64,000 bases of DNA from Aphis gossypii (taxonomy: Eukaryota; Arthropoda; Insecta; Hemiptera; Aphididae): contig NC_065531.1 in the NCBI RefSeq assembly GCF_020184175.1, positions 27,921,213 through 27,985,212 of the forward strand, read 5' to 3'. The notes under the pieces were generated by a model. It saw only the letters and a list, made by a program, of their open reading frames with translations, did not search any database and had not been told where the DNA came from. Of the stretch, positions 35,871 to 48,887 are shown one piece after another. Numbering within the stretch: position 1 is the first letter of the stretch; the number at the start of each line of letters is the position of its first letter. The position numbers and the translations under genes were made by a program.

Positions 35871-38700
35871 CAATAACAAGTGTATATAATTTCTAAAAAA
35901 ATTGCGCTAACTGACTTGAAAATAGATCGAAATTGTTATTGTATTTAGCTTATAGTACATTAAATTGATGAGATTCGTCGAAAATTCATAAAAAATATTC
36001 GATTTCTAAACGCCGGTATGCAGTTTTTCATTACGAGAACCCCGAAAATTATTTCAAACTATTCATATTATATGTATTACTTGAATAGAGATTTTTTAAT
36101 ATTATTATTTAATAGATAGTTATATAAGTAATAGGTAGTAATAGGTAGTAACCGTCATGTAGATATTTCAATGTCACCGTTAAAGTTTTACACCGGTTTA
36201 TATAACTTGCTTATTAATTAATATCCATGAACACTGCGAATAGATACTAATGAAAGACGATTAACCTTTCACATAACATTGAATTATAAATTATTTATTG
36301 GACAACAACATCAATTAAATAGGAGGTAATAGATATAACGTATAGCAGTTTTTCAACAATATCTACGTAAAAAACAAAGTGTATTGAACATTTTATACCA
36401 GACGTAAAAGGAAATAGGTAACAATTACGTGGTATTTTGACTTTTTTAATGATCGGTATTGGGATTTAATCGCTTATGATTATAATTATTAATTTATAGA
36501 GTATTTTAAGTACATTGTTGAAGGTATTTAGATGACAAACATTAATCAAAAGTCAAAACATTTAATATTTTTAAAAGAAATTGGAATAGAAAAGAGTCGA
36601 GATGAAAATATAAAATAGGAACATTTCCATAAAATCATATCGTTATAATAGATATGAGGCCAAGTTTTGCGGGTGGCAGTATTACTAAGACTTAATGCGG
36701 CAAAGATATACATAAAACAGTTCGCAGAATGTTTATACGATTTAATAATAGATTCTGTGGACCAAACATAATATCCCACACAAACCCATTTAGTATATTA
36801 TGTTGCACTCACAAATTTCACACTGACACAATTTCGTCCTTAAAATATAATTTTAATTAACTATATTATAAAACTATAATTTTTATTATAACATGGATAT
36901 AATTATAATATAATATAGATACGAATATATTATCTGGCGTTTTGATTGATTTAATAAAATAATAATAGGCTTAAAAATATTATTGGTATAACAAATTAGA
37001 ATGTGTACATTATATTTATACATAATAATATAAACAAGCATTATGTGTTTAAGGTACATAATATTATGTACATTGTACACTGCATGTTGAAATCAATGAA
37101 TTAAATTATTAATTTTTAAATAATATACTTAAATTTTATTTTTTTATCTCAATAAAGTACTGTTGTATTAAAAATAATACTTTTAAAAGTTATAAATTAA
37201 ACTTTTACATGTTTTATGGCATAAAATATGTGCTTAAATAGAACGTATTAGAAATTGTTTATAATTTATGTTGGCAGTTATAAACTATAATAGCAAATAA
37301 AAAACAGAAAAGGAAAGAAAAACCTTAAATATCAGCTTTTCTTGATCTATTATTACATTATTGACAATAAAGTACTTATCTATAGGTGTAAGTTCCAGTT
37401 GATGATTTCAAAAATTTCGATAAATAATACAGGAACTAATCGACAAGCTTGGTGCATTAAGACACTAGACAGCACGTCGCGACCAGTTAGGATGATCCTA
37501 ATCTGTACATCATTTATTATATACTTGCGAGGAAGTTTTTTTTAAGAATCAACACTTCTATAAGTTTTCCAGCATTAAATATTCTATGTTCACTTGTCCA
37601 CTCAATTTTCAATTTGTCCTAATCTAAACTTTAAAAGCAAGTCCCGATTTTTTGTCACGAATACAAATCTACACCATTCAAAGTATCGTTACCAAATTGT
37701 TTACTGTTATACGTGTCAGTTTGCTGAAAATTTTAGTACTAATTTTGTTAGGGAAAATGTCCAATATATTGACATTTTCAGATTTGTACAGAAATATATT
37801 ATTTGTATCTAAACATACTATTTAGTATTTGGTATGAAAACGAAACATATCTATATGTGTTCCTATTGTAACAGAATATGGATCTTTATTTTATTTATTT
37901 CGAAAACGGAACATAATAAGTTATACAAAATAAGTTTTGTATCTTCCTATAAAATTTGAATTTCAACGTATATGTATTATATATTACAATTAGGACACGG
38001 TATTATGTTCACTAAAAATGTACAAAATAGGCATGCATTTATGCACCAATTTTCATTAAATATGCACTTAAAATATGGCAAAATGTATAATCAAAAATGT
38101 TAATTAAATTCATTTAGTAAAATGTAAATAATTCAATAAATAATTAATATGGAACAAAAAATGTATTAAATGCCTAGTTGAAATAATTTAACTGTATTTT
38201 GTATAATGTATGTTGAATTATGAACATCTAAAATCTAAATAAAAAGTGGTCAGTCTATTAATGTATAGTTTTTCGTTATCGAGATCATTATCGACGATAA
38301 GTTATCGTCATGGTACTTAAAGCAAACTTTATTTATAGTTATAGTGAGTTATAGCGGAAATGCGTGTAATTGTAAATTGTAATACTTGTATTATATTACA
38401 CGATGTTTTTCTTTCTATGTTCACGGGATTTACGTAGGACATAGCGTTAAGTACCTATAAGTATTAATAATTTATAATACTATTTTTTTTTCGTAAATAT
38501 ACATTTTATTTTGGAAAAATGCTAAGATATGCATAAAAATTTAAAATGGTCTAATATACAAAAATATGAAACATTTAGTTTCGCATACCAACACATTATA
38601 GTTTAAGATTCAAATTTGTAGTTTATCTATAGCTACTTTTTGAACTCTTAAAAAAACATGCAAATGCAGAATATATATTCGGGCCCTAATTATAATATAT
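35871..38700. other. AT-rich intergenic DNA
   Basis: No gene is supported between the troponin C promoter and the dispersed element at 38701. Short open frames at 36546-36779, 37342-37545 and 37594-37812 have background composition and no splice or start support. A GTAATAGGTAGTAATAGGTA duplication lies near 36128-36150. Confidence 0.4.
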
Positions 38701-39186
38701 TTAAATAAATGTTTAAAGCGTACCTAGTTCAGCAATCACCCACGACCCACTTCAGAATGTGTATATAGAATCGACGATGAATCAATCATTATTGTCAACG
38801 TATATAAGATGTGACAACGGCTCGGTGCTTTGAACGCTCCTTCAGGGTTTGAAGTATAGAACACTGCGTTCTAACTACGACTGATCAACTTAATCTTAAG
38901 ACTCGAATAATTAAGATAGGTTAAAACGTATCCAATAATAATAATAACCAATAGAAAAATAGTATAGTATGTCAATATAGCGTTCTGATTGGCTGTATGA
39001 TGCAAAACCCACAGAATGCCATGCCCAATATGTTGTTGTTTATTAACCATTATTATTGTTATTCATTTAAAGACGTTATAATATTATTAAATAATACATT
39101 TTCCGGGTGTAAGAATAATGATATTAATGTGAGAAAAAAATCGTTTTTATTATTTATAAGTATATTTTTGAGAATTTATAACACCT
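38701..39186 (-). repeat. Dispersed ~0.5 kb element, copy 2 (inverted relative to copy 1)
   Basis: This is the reverse-complement partner of 883-1398. By eye, the long conserved blocks agree at roughly four of five positions. Conserved blocks are ATTCATCGTCGAT, CATCTTATATACG, CAAAGCACCGAGCCGTTGTC, CAGCCAATCAG (CCAAT box) and TTCTTACACCCGG. Divergence between the copies shows this is not a recent duplication. The small open frame at 38997-39224 lies in it and is probably non-coding. Confidence 0.7.
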
Positions 39187-39215
39187 TTAATTTATACAAT
39201 TTATACACCTTAAAT

Positions 39216-39510
39216 CAGGAGTAGATTTAGGTATGTGTTGGCCCGTGGGCGGAATGCATTGTGGGGGCCCCTTATGCATAAACAAGAAAATATATTTTTT
39301 TATTAAAATATCATAAAATTGTAGGGGTCTCTGAGCTGTAGCCCACTCAGCCCTCCCCTAAAACATTAAATTATTATTATTTTGCGTAGGTATAAGGTAT
39401 TTACACATTATAGCATTTTATGGTAGAAACTAACTATATATATAAGACCAAAAAAAAATAGCCCCGCAATTCACCAGCTATCCACGGGGGTGGAGTATGA
39501 GGGTGACAGC
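39216..39510. mobile_element. Transposon-end debris
   Basis: AGGAGTAGATTTAGGTATG near 39218 and GCCCTCCCCTAAA near 39350 form a loose inverted pair (TTTAGG...CCTAAA). They flank GGGGGCCCC and a T-rich stretch. The arrangement resembles ends of small DNA transposons with GGCGGATTTAGG-type termini. A further patch with AGCTATCCACGGGGGTGGAG follows at about 39476. Class and borders are uncertain. Confidence 0.3.
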
Positions 39511-39739
39511 TAGTTTTTTAATATCTGCTTTTTAGTTATCGCATAATGAATAATGATGTAAATCTATTATACTTACATAGTTACATATTATTATAACATA
39601 AAAAAAATATCAAAATAACACGAATAAAGAAATTTACAAAAAAACACGTTAGGGTGAAATGTTTTTATCTTTGCCCTACCTACTTCTAGTACATTTATCA
39701 CTAATATAACTTTTTATAATCTATATGTATTATATACAA

Positions 39740-40270
39740 TCGTCGAACTTCTTGTTCTACTTCTAACTTATTTTTCTTAGTTGAAATTGATCACCATTTG
39801 GCATTTAGAATTTTTTTTAAATTATCAGTATTTCCTCGCTATACACTATTTATTGGCTCTCGAGGTAAAAGTTTTCTTTTTGCTCTTCAAATTATTTTTC
39901 TTGTTGCATGAAAAGATTGTAAAATATTGTACCTTTCACTGAAGGCATGTAAGGACGAGAAATAATTTGAATTGCACAGTGAATTTCTTGAATAATTTAA
40001 GACAGTTTTTCCTGTGTCAATCTAACTTTATCGTTTATATTTTCAATAGCTATTTCTATAATCAAACAGTTCGCCTCCGGTGTGTGATTATGCATAGGAA
40101 CTTTATCTCCAATCATATGTTTTTTATTTGACAAAAATGTAACCATTCAAGCATTATAATAATTGGCAGAATCATTTTCTTTCTTTTTTTGATTAAGTTT
40201 TTCACATTCCTAACAAAACACATTTTCATGTTGCTTATTTTTGAGCATAACATAATACATAACCATTAAA
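39740..40270 (-). pseudogene. Degraded MULE/FLYWCH transposase fragment
   Basis: The minus strand holds pieces of an ancient coding frame interrupted by several stops and probable frameshifts. In order they read EKLNQKKKEND, then IGDKVPMHNHTPEANCLIIE, IAIENINDKVRLTQEKL and IIQEIHCAIQIISRPYMPS. The H-N-H pair after a variable stretch, then a helical segment with a T-Q-E/I-I-Q pattern and a 'PYxPS' block, matches the layout after the FLYWCH zinc finger in Mutator-like transposase proteins of insects (family knowledge). It cannot encode a working protein. A fuller relative lies at 54.4-57.9 kb. Confidence 0.45.
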
Positions 40271-40983
40271 AAATAGTTATTTTTATTATTTTTATTTCAA
40301 ATTGTTCCATTTAAAAAATCCACATAATTTAAGTACCTACACGCATCCTGCAACTTTAACCATCATTATGGACCAAAATTAAGTTATTGGTATTATTTGC
40401 ATGTGCTATATAGTACCTTCTATTATTATAATGTTATTACTTATTACGTAAGTTTCTCATGACGTGTCATTGAACGAAAATAAATAACGTTTCTATACAT
40501 TTTATAGGCATTTAATGTAGCTACATAGAATAAATTGGTAGGACACCACTGTCCACCACTGTTGTAAAACTCATATAAAATAATATACCTAGTATACTTA
40601 AAGTAGACACGACGAAACCAGCTCAATCAGTTAGCATAATATCGCATCTAATTTTATTAAGCACTCATCAAAGTGTAGGTACTGAGGTGCGTATATTATT
40701 GAATAATCACATGATTCGCATATCAACTAAAAAAGTAGATACCTATTTAACGTTTTCACATAATGTACATCCATATTATATCTATATACGTTTATTTGTT
40801 CGTACATAAAATCTAAAACTTCGATAAGTTGATCGACACCTATCACGAATATTAATTTTTACGTCGTTTACATCCAAAAATTCTTTTGCGTGGTTATAGA
40901 TAGTAACTTACAGATACTTACACAAAACCAAGGAGAAACACCAGTTATTCAGAAAATTTAAAATTCATTTTTTTTTCCAATAA

Positions 40984-41049
40984 CTTTTAGATTCTAGCGG
41001 AGAGATGAATGTATTGATACAATATGAATATAGACAATACAGTACAATG

Positions 41050-41084
<35 letters not shown>

Positions 41085-41480
41085 AGGTACCAATATGTGT
41101 ACACGATAAGTAATCGATAAAATTCAATTTTTAATGTTGAGAACGGTTTTGGATATAAAATATAAATAGAACTTATATTTTAGATAAATCAAAATTAAAA
41201 ATTACCAGTTCTTGGTAGTTAAAAATTCAAAAAAACTTTTCGTTTTACATCTAAGTTTTGAAAATTTAATACAAGATTTCTCATAAGTACTTTATACTGA
41301 AACCATAAAATCTAAAAAATACGTGCTTACAGACAATTATTTTTTAAAAACATTTTAAATTCAAATTTGAGTAAAAGTACGTAACTTATTTAAACGATAA
41401 ATAACGATGTTATAATTTATACAAACATTATTCTTGGAAATTTAAAATTTTTACTTATATTATATTATTATGAGAAACAT
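40984..41480 (+). repeat. Aphid-type dispersed repeat, copy A
   Basis: It begins near TTAGATTCTAGCGGAGAGAT followed by GAATGTATTGAT, the same start as copies at 55.1-56.3 kb (inverted) and 61.8 kb. Next comes the TG microsatellite (41052-41081), then AT-rich sequence with CAAAATTAAAAATT and TTTCTCATAAGTAC type words shared with the other copies. It contains no coding frame. Confidence 0.5.
41052..41081. repeat. (TG)n microsatellite
   Basis: About 14 TG units, uninterrupted, directly downstream of the repeat start word GATGAATGTATTGAT. In the related copy at about 56222-56300 the same position holds a short AATGATGTGTGTTTTTT. That suggests the microsatellite grew from this internal seed. Confidence 0.95.
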
Positions 41481-44400
41481 CAAGAGATACACATAATGAA
41501 ATAAGCTAAAATTATTAAAGATACCTACGTCTAACCTTCAGACATTATCCGTTCGAAAAACCTATTGTGTACTTGTACGGCTGTACCTATATAGGTGACT
41601 GGTGTACATTTCAAATCTGTATGATAATATTACTTTATACCAGATATTCGAACTGCTTATTCTTTAATACTTAGGTCTTAGCCTTTAGGTACTCTTAGGT
41701 TCATATTAGACGTACACATTATTCGTTAATCTAACAAAAGTATTAATCAATATACTCCTCGAAACATTGTATTAACACAAAAATTGTTAACTTCAAGTTT
41801 TTAAGTGACTTGGAAATAAAAATATAGACATTTTTAAGTTAAGTTACACCAAAATCAAACAATACTAAAAATGAATAATTACACATCGATTATTTCTTAA
41901 AAATATAATATAATAGAAGGTATAATAATTGTAAACAAAAGGTTATAATTACTACCTATTAATTGTAGTAGGTATACAAATTATAATAGCAGGACAACCT
42001 ATACTTTGTATATGTTACTATCAATGATGATAATGTATTCAAGGGCAACTGCAAACATTTATCTCAATCGGTGCCAACAATTTAATACGTTCCCCTCTCT
42101 TCACACTTGGTACAATTGTATCGAAAAAAAATTCTCTTTTATATTATAAGTTGTTCATCGTATTTATTAATGATAGGGTCTTTTAAATTTTAAAATTTGT
42201 GAGATAATGTTACTTATCAAATTTTTTTTTGTTACTTAGATGTTACCTATATCAGTATATCATAGCAAAGCTCTCATACCAATCCTTTATAAATAATTGT
42301 ATCTCTATTATAAGGCTTTATAGGCCTTTATAAGATCCAAGTTTTTAAGTTTTTTTTTATCCTGGGAAAACTGAAAAATATAATGATGCTATAATTAAAT
42401 GAATATTTTTAGTATAAATATATTATGAAAAATAAAACCTACCTGCCTAAATATATTTCGATACCTACTGAAAAAATAAAATATATTTAATCCTAATCAA
42501 TCTATGAAACCGGAATTGAGTTCTATAGTTAAGAATTTAGGATACCATCATCGGTCAATCGTCAACCATTATATTATCCTTACCAAGGGTAATAAAAAGG
42601 TTTGTGTACCAAATAACTGTTGGACACGCATAGTCGTTATATTATAATGTAGGTATAATGTAATAAAAATATAATTCCTATACTATTATATTAACGTAAT
42701 TCGTACCATAAAATGCATATATTTTTACTATAAAATATCATTTTGCACTTTTTGCACATTGTACCCTTGATGGCTGATTGTACACACGATACACCCACCT
42801 AAAAATAATAAGTTATTATAGTTGTGTTTTTAACAATTATTCGTAGGTAGAAACTAGAAATATGCGTAAATATATCGTAATATATCAGTCGCTATGTTCA
42901 CGATAATCAGACGCGATACTCACTTATCGGTCAGCATTAGTAAAACTAAGTATTGGTCGTTGGTCATACTTTCGCGTCATTATTATAATGAAAATTATAA
43001 TACTTATTATATTTGTCTGTTTAGTGTTTACTATCTGCATAAATATCAAACTCATGGTTTATTTTGTTACGCAAGTCATGAATAACAATAAATAATCGTT
43101 AATTGATATACATTTCGTGAATCAGGTACCTATACCATTATTCAATACATTTTTGGTAGTTTATGAACTGATCATAATGTTATGCATTTTACTGGGTCAA
43201 GTTTTTTGAAAATAGGCAGATTATTCGTCTGTTAGTTATTGACCTGTAAACGATGTAATAGAAATTTGAAATGAGAAGTCCACTTATTGTCAATACCTAT
43301 GTATAGCTACATCATGGTACGTCTCGCTCGAGCTTTGTACAGAAAGAAGAAAATGGAAAGGGATAGGTAGAACGATGGACAACAGAATAAGTGTATACAT
43401 TGAATTTAAAACCAAACCCAATTCCAGCGGAGAACAAATTTTCCCAAAATAACTTAATGTCAAGGGCATACTAGCAATAGTTATAAAAAGTATTTTAATC
43501 ATTAATACCTTATAATATTATATTATTCTTGGCGGCACTCCAAATGTTCGATCTTACGATTTACCGTTTGATCTATTTAATACCATTAACTAATAACTAA
43601 TAAGTACCTAATAGCCATTAGGGCCTTGCGTGAAATAATGGACCATCTATCATCAGTACAATTACTAGTTTTAAAATAATATTAATGATATTATATTGTT
43701 TATTATTAAAATTTAACAGTCCACACGCGCACGAAGTGACGTAAATTGGTCTCGATTTCTGGTGGTACAATGAAACATTTTAATTTCTAACCCACCAATA
43801 CTAACTTAATTTGAAAATCCTCGTCTAATAAACATATTTTTTTTATATATCGAATTAATAAATTAACAAGTGTTGAATATTATTTTAGTAGTAATTAGTA
43901 AAAGCTTTGTTATTATAAAATATTAAAAAAAAAAAAATAATTTTTTTTCCGAGTCGACGTTCTGTTCCAAAACATCATGTCGCATCAAGCACATCAATTA
44001 TTTGGTCGAAATTAATGTAATAACTTGTAGACTACGTAGATAATTGATATTATAGTCGGAAAAATGTTTACCAAGTTGTAATTAATAAAACGAATGTATA
44101 ATTTTGAAAATAGAAATTATAAGTACATACATTTTATGATTTTCTGGTAGTGCAATTACAACATTTACAACACCCAATTTACGCCACTGCGCGCACGTCT
44201 TGTTACCATTTTACAACCGTAAACATAATATTATATCAAATTTATGATCAATTGACTTAAAAGATTCGAAGTGTAGGATTGAGACAGTTTTAACCAAAGC
44301 TCCGGAAGGAACAAAAAAAATTGTAATATTAAAAAAAAAAAGATCAGTGTAAAACCCATATGTTATTTTATGGTTTGTGCTCAGAATCTAAAACCGTTGT

Positions 44401-45331
44401 AACCTAAAAAGGGATGAAGAATTTTACATTAGTTATCAAAAACCTTAATAATAAATGGTAGGAAGTATGTTTTCCAGGAAAAATAATAACAAATTCTTTC
44501 AGAAAACAAATGTACCATGTCAAATACATAATAATATATTTCTTAAATCTGAGGTATCAGAAAACTTATCTGATAATACTGATTTTAAAAATATTAATAC
44601 AAATACAATTTTAATAGAAATATAAACATGTAGTAATTTTAGTCAACTACCTAAACTAATAACTAATTAATACAAATTGACTAAACTATGAAATGTACCA
44701 ATATGACATTTCCTTATTGCATTATATTGGCCATTGGCGGCCACAAACGCTGTTATAAGCCAATAACAAATTGTAATTTAAAAGAGAATCTGTGTAAACA
44801 ATACGTTTTAATAATTTCAACAAAATTTGTATATTTTTAAACATAAAAAATATAATTACATTATTGTATACTTTGTAATTGTAATTAATAAACATAACAA
44901 CAAACTTACTAGGAATGTTTAATACTGTTTATTATAAGCATATGTGAATAAACCAAATATAAAAAAATGTTATGCACATCATAACGTCAGACTTAATAAT
45001 TGATGCTCATCTGGTTTTTGTAACTATCAGTATATACACATAATATTATAATAATTGAAGTCCATTACGTTTATATTGTCAATATTATCATGTTACTTAT
45101 ATACCTTTTGTGCCGCGGTAAACAAACAAGTTTTCTCTTCACTTTGAGAATTAATAAAATAATTTAGATAATATATATAGTCAAAAAGATATTTTAAAAG
45201 ATATTAAAATACATTAAAAGTTGCTAATTTAAAAATGAAATATAACGTATACAATAAGATAAATGTAGAAGTTATAGAAATAGAATAAAAAAGAATATAA
45301 TATAGTATTATGTATAAGTAGTTATAAAGTA
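41481..45331. other. Intergenic DNA and RSK 3' flank, with a possible small inverted-repeat element
   Basis: No gene is supported. At about 43735-44195, GTGACGTAAATTGG and CCAATTTACGCCAC form a near-perfect 14-base inverted pair about 450 bases apart. A direct repeat (GATTTCTGGTGGTAC / GATTTTCTGGTAGTGC) lies just inside. This suggests a small non-autonomous transposon with AGTGGCGTAA-type ends. The segment 45130-45331 is the likely RSK 3' UTR; no consensus AATAAA was seen there. Confidence 0.35.
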
Positions 45332-48300
45332 TCATTTAGTACGTGATTTGTGACGTCTTTGAGCCAGCTGACTTAAAACTACTGGTCCTAAATTAGGAGT
45401 TGGTGGTGATTGACTAACTGCTCGGTAAGTTGCTTCCATTGCCCCCTGAAATCAAAATAAAAGATTTTATAAGTACCAATATGAAAACATGTGCAATTAT
45501 TTGAATAACCTTAATCTTATATGATTCCTGCAATTGTATCTGATGCGTTGGTAATTTGTCTCGATTCATTATCCACGGGCTTAATAAAACTTGACAAGCT
45601 GTTGGCCTTTGATGAGGATCTATATGTAACAACTTTTTCACCAAATCCTAAAAAACAAATTTGATTTAATAATACAAACAAAACTGCTACACAACACAAA
45701 AATGGTACCTTAGCTTCAGCTGACACTACTGTCCAGTTTCCTGACTTTAAATCTAGATTACTGTTGCCAATGCGATTTAATATTTCAGTTGGTGTATCTT
45801 CAGGTCCATTAGCAAATGGGGTATGTCTTCAAAGAATATAATAATAAAGTCAATTTTAAAAATTTAATATTTAAGTTTTAGAAATACTCACCCAGCTAGG
45901 AGTGTAAATAAAAGTACACCCAATGACCAGATATCACAAGCAGCATCATAACCTTGTCTTTTCAAAACTTCAGGAGCCACAAAATTTGCTGTGTAACAAG
46001 GAGTCATCAAAAGTCCATTATCCGCACGCAGTTGTTTGGCAAAACCAAAATCACATATTCTTAAAGCCTCAGGTGATGCACTTTCAGTAGCATAAAGAAT
46101 GTTTGATGGTTTTAGATCTCTATGCACAACCTAGAAATCATAATTAAAATTATTGATTAAGTGAAGTTAATAAAAAAATAATTAAAATGTTGGTTAATTT
46201 CTCTTTCAATAAAAGTATTATTTCCTTAACAAATAAACTATAACTTACTCCACTTTTATGTAAATAACATAGAGTGGAAGTTACAACTTGCATTATGGCA
46301 CTAGCTTCTCTTTCTGAAAAGTATTTCAACTTATGAAGTCTGTCAAGAAGCTCTCCACCTCTCATATACTCCATCACTAAATACACAGACTTATCATCTT
46401 CATAAACCTGTAAACAAAATCAATATTAACTGAGTACATGATATTAATATGAATAAAATTTAAATTGAGCATTTTTAATCACAGAAAAATATTTTAAAAT
46501 TTAAATTTAAACACTCAATTTGTTAACTAACTAAGGTTAGGTTCTAACTGGAACAAAGTACTAGAGAATATGTTTTTCAATTTCTCAATAATTAAGAAAT
46601 TTAGAAATAATTATTATTGATTTTTTTAATTAAAATAAATTCAGAAATTAAATATTTAAATCATTCATTTTATGTTTAAATTTTTTATAAGGTATTTAAA
46701 AATACTAACATCTCTTAATGTAACTATATTATTGTGATGTCCATAGCGTAGAAGTATTTCAACTTCTTCTTGGCAGTCTTTTTTTGATTTATCAATTATC
46801 TTAAAAAAAAAAAAAAAACATTAATTAAAATAATAAATATGAATATCCTAATCAAATGAATGTTCTTACCTTAACTGCATACTCAATACGAGTAGTTTTA
46901 TGAACACATAATTTGCATGAAGAATAACTACCACGGCCAATTTCATGTTTGAAATCGTATTCATCAGCAGCATTTCTTTTAGCATAAGGTAACTAAAAAA
47001 TTATTAAAAATATAAATACATCGATTATATTGACACACTAAATTATAAATTATTAGTTTTTTTCTTAAAATAATATATATATACTTAAAAAAATGTTAAG
47101 CATACTGAGAAAAAAATTATTTTACCTTTGAATAAGGTTCAGTTGCTTTAGTTGGTACTGTTGTTGATTGTTGAAGATTTATCACGTCCTCTTCACCAAT
47201 CAAACAAGGAGCAACAAAACTGAATCCTCGAAATAGTTCATGGGCATTAGCACTTGGTGGAACACATGGGGAATCTGAAATGTATATGATTATTTCTATA
47301 TAACTTCAAAAATAATATAAATTCATACCTTTGGGAGTTTTAGAAGTAAATTCACTATCAAAATAAAACGCATCATCAGCCCTACTGACAGCTGGTTTGA
47401 ATGGTGGATGGATTTTTTTACGGTATAGGTCGTCCCAATTTATAGATGCAAAAAATGGATGATCTTTTAGTTCCTGAATACCAGCTAGAATGAAATATAA
47501 AATGAACTGTGATTGGATACTGTTTAATATAATATTTATGTAAATATTTTTATCACTTACAAGCTCCTAAACGGTTACTAGGATTTCTTTTGAAAAGTAC
47601 ACGTAATAGAGCTTGAGCTTCATTTGACAAAAACTGTGGCATACCAAGTTTAGCACGTAATATCTGTGACATTGTTTCTTTACGGTTAGCCCCTTGGAAA
47701 GGCAAGGATCCAGTTAACATTTCATACTAAAAAAAAAAACAAATATTAATTTACAATATTTATAGTATTAAAACTGCAAGATTTACCATTAAAACTCCAA
47801 ATGACCACCAGTCAGCTACAAATGAATGACCTTTGCGATTTACTACTTCGGGGGCCATATATTCAACGGTTCCACAAAATGAATAGGCTTTTTGATCATC
47901 TAAAGGTAACTTACTTAAACCAAAATCCGTCAATGATATATGACCATCAGCATCTAACAATATGCTAACATAAAAGATAGTTTTAATATTCATATTTAAT
48001 CAATAACTTATTCATAGGTATGAACTATGAATAAGTAAGATTTTCAACTTACTTTTCAGGTTTTAAATCTCTGTAGATAATTCCTAGGCTATGTATATGA
48101 TCAAGAGCTAATGCTAATTCTGCTAAATAAAACTTAACATCTTCTTCAGTAAACATAACCTGGAATAGATTTATATATTTTTTAATAAATTACAATAGTT
48201 ACCTTTGTGGTTAAATAACACAATAAAAAATGTATTGTTAGAAAATAAATTAAATAATAAATACCTCTTTAGAAAGCCTTGTAAAAAGATCTCCACCACG

Positions 48301-48887
48301 TAAAAAATCCAAAATAAGGTAAAGTTTGCCTTCAGTTTGAAATGCATAATGCAACCGCACAATGAATGGATGTCGGACATCAACTAATATATTACGCTCC
48401 ATTTTTGTTCTTATTCTATCTCTCACTAAAATAATTTAAATAATGTAAAATCGTACAATAATTTAATAATTAACTATACCTTTAAGTGTTGCTTTTTTTA
48501 ATACTTTCATTGCATAAAGTGTACCATTATCAGGTCCAACAATTTTTCGAACCAAAAATACCTATATTCAGTTTAAAATTTAAAAATGCGTTTTAATATA
48601 AATAATGTATATAAACTAACTTTTCCAAATGATCCTTGTCCAAGAACTTTTAACAATTCAAACTGAGATCGTTCAGCTCTTTCATGTCCTTCTTTTATGA
48701 GTTCTTTTAATTCGATTTCGTGACCACTGTTTTCATCAGAATCATTTTGATTTTCATCCTGATCGTCATCTAATTCATCAATGATTTCATCATCTTTATC
48801 TGGCCCTATATTTATAGCATCATGTAGACTTGAAGTGTTGGATTGGTTAAATGGTATTGGTTTTGACTTAGATGTACCTACAACCAT
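45332..48887 (-). CDS. RSK: p90 ribosomal S6 kinase (RSK), 15 coding exons
   Basis: RSK is the dual-kinase effector of ERK in the MAPK pathway, acting in cytosol and nucleus. Exons, 5' to 3': 48621-48887, 48480-48561, 48265-48425, 48053-48159, 47787-47964, 47561-47726, 47329-47484, 47126-47274, 46870-46992, 46710-46799, 46249-46407, 45892-46130, 45709-45826, 45510-45647, 45332-45445. All join in phase: 748 aa (human RSKs are about 740). N-terminal AGC kinase: GQGSFGK (83-89), Lys108, YRDLKPEN with Asp201, DFG at 219-221, activation-loop Ser234 in AYSFCGT. Linker: TPKDSP (370-375) and hydrophobic motif FRGFSF with Ser391. C-terminal CAMK-type kinase: GRGSYSSC with Cys448, HRDLKPSN (Asp551), DFG 573-575, ERK-target Thr589 in LLMTPCYT. 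The C-terminal ERK-docking motif LAQRR (738-742) is present. All key residues are intact, so the protein should be active. The N-terminus has a long acidic stretch. The start may lie further upstream (see findings). Confidence 0.97.
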
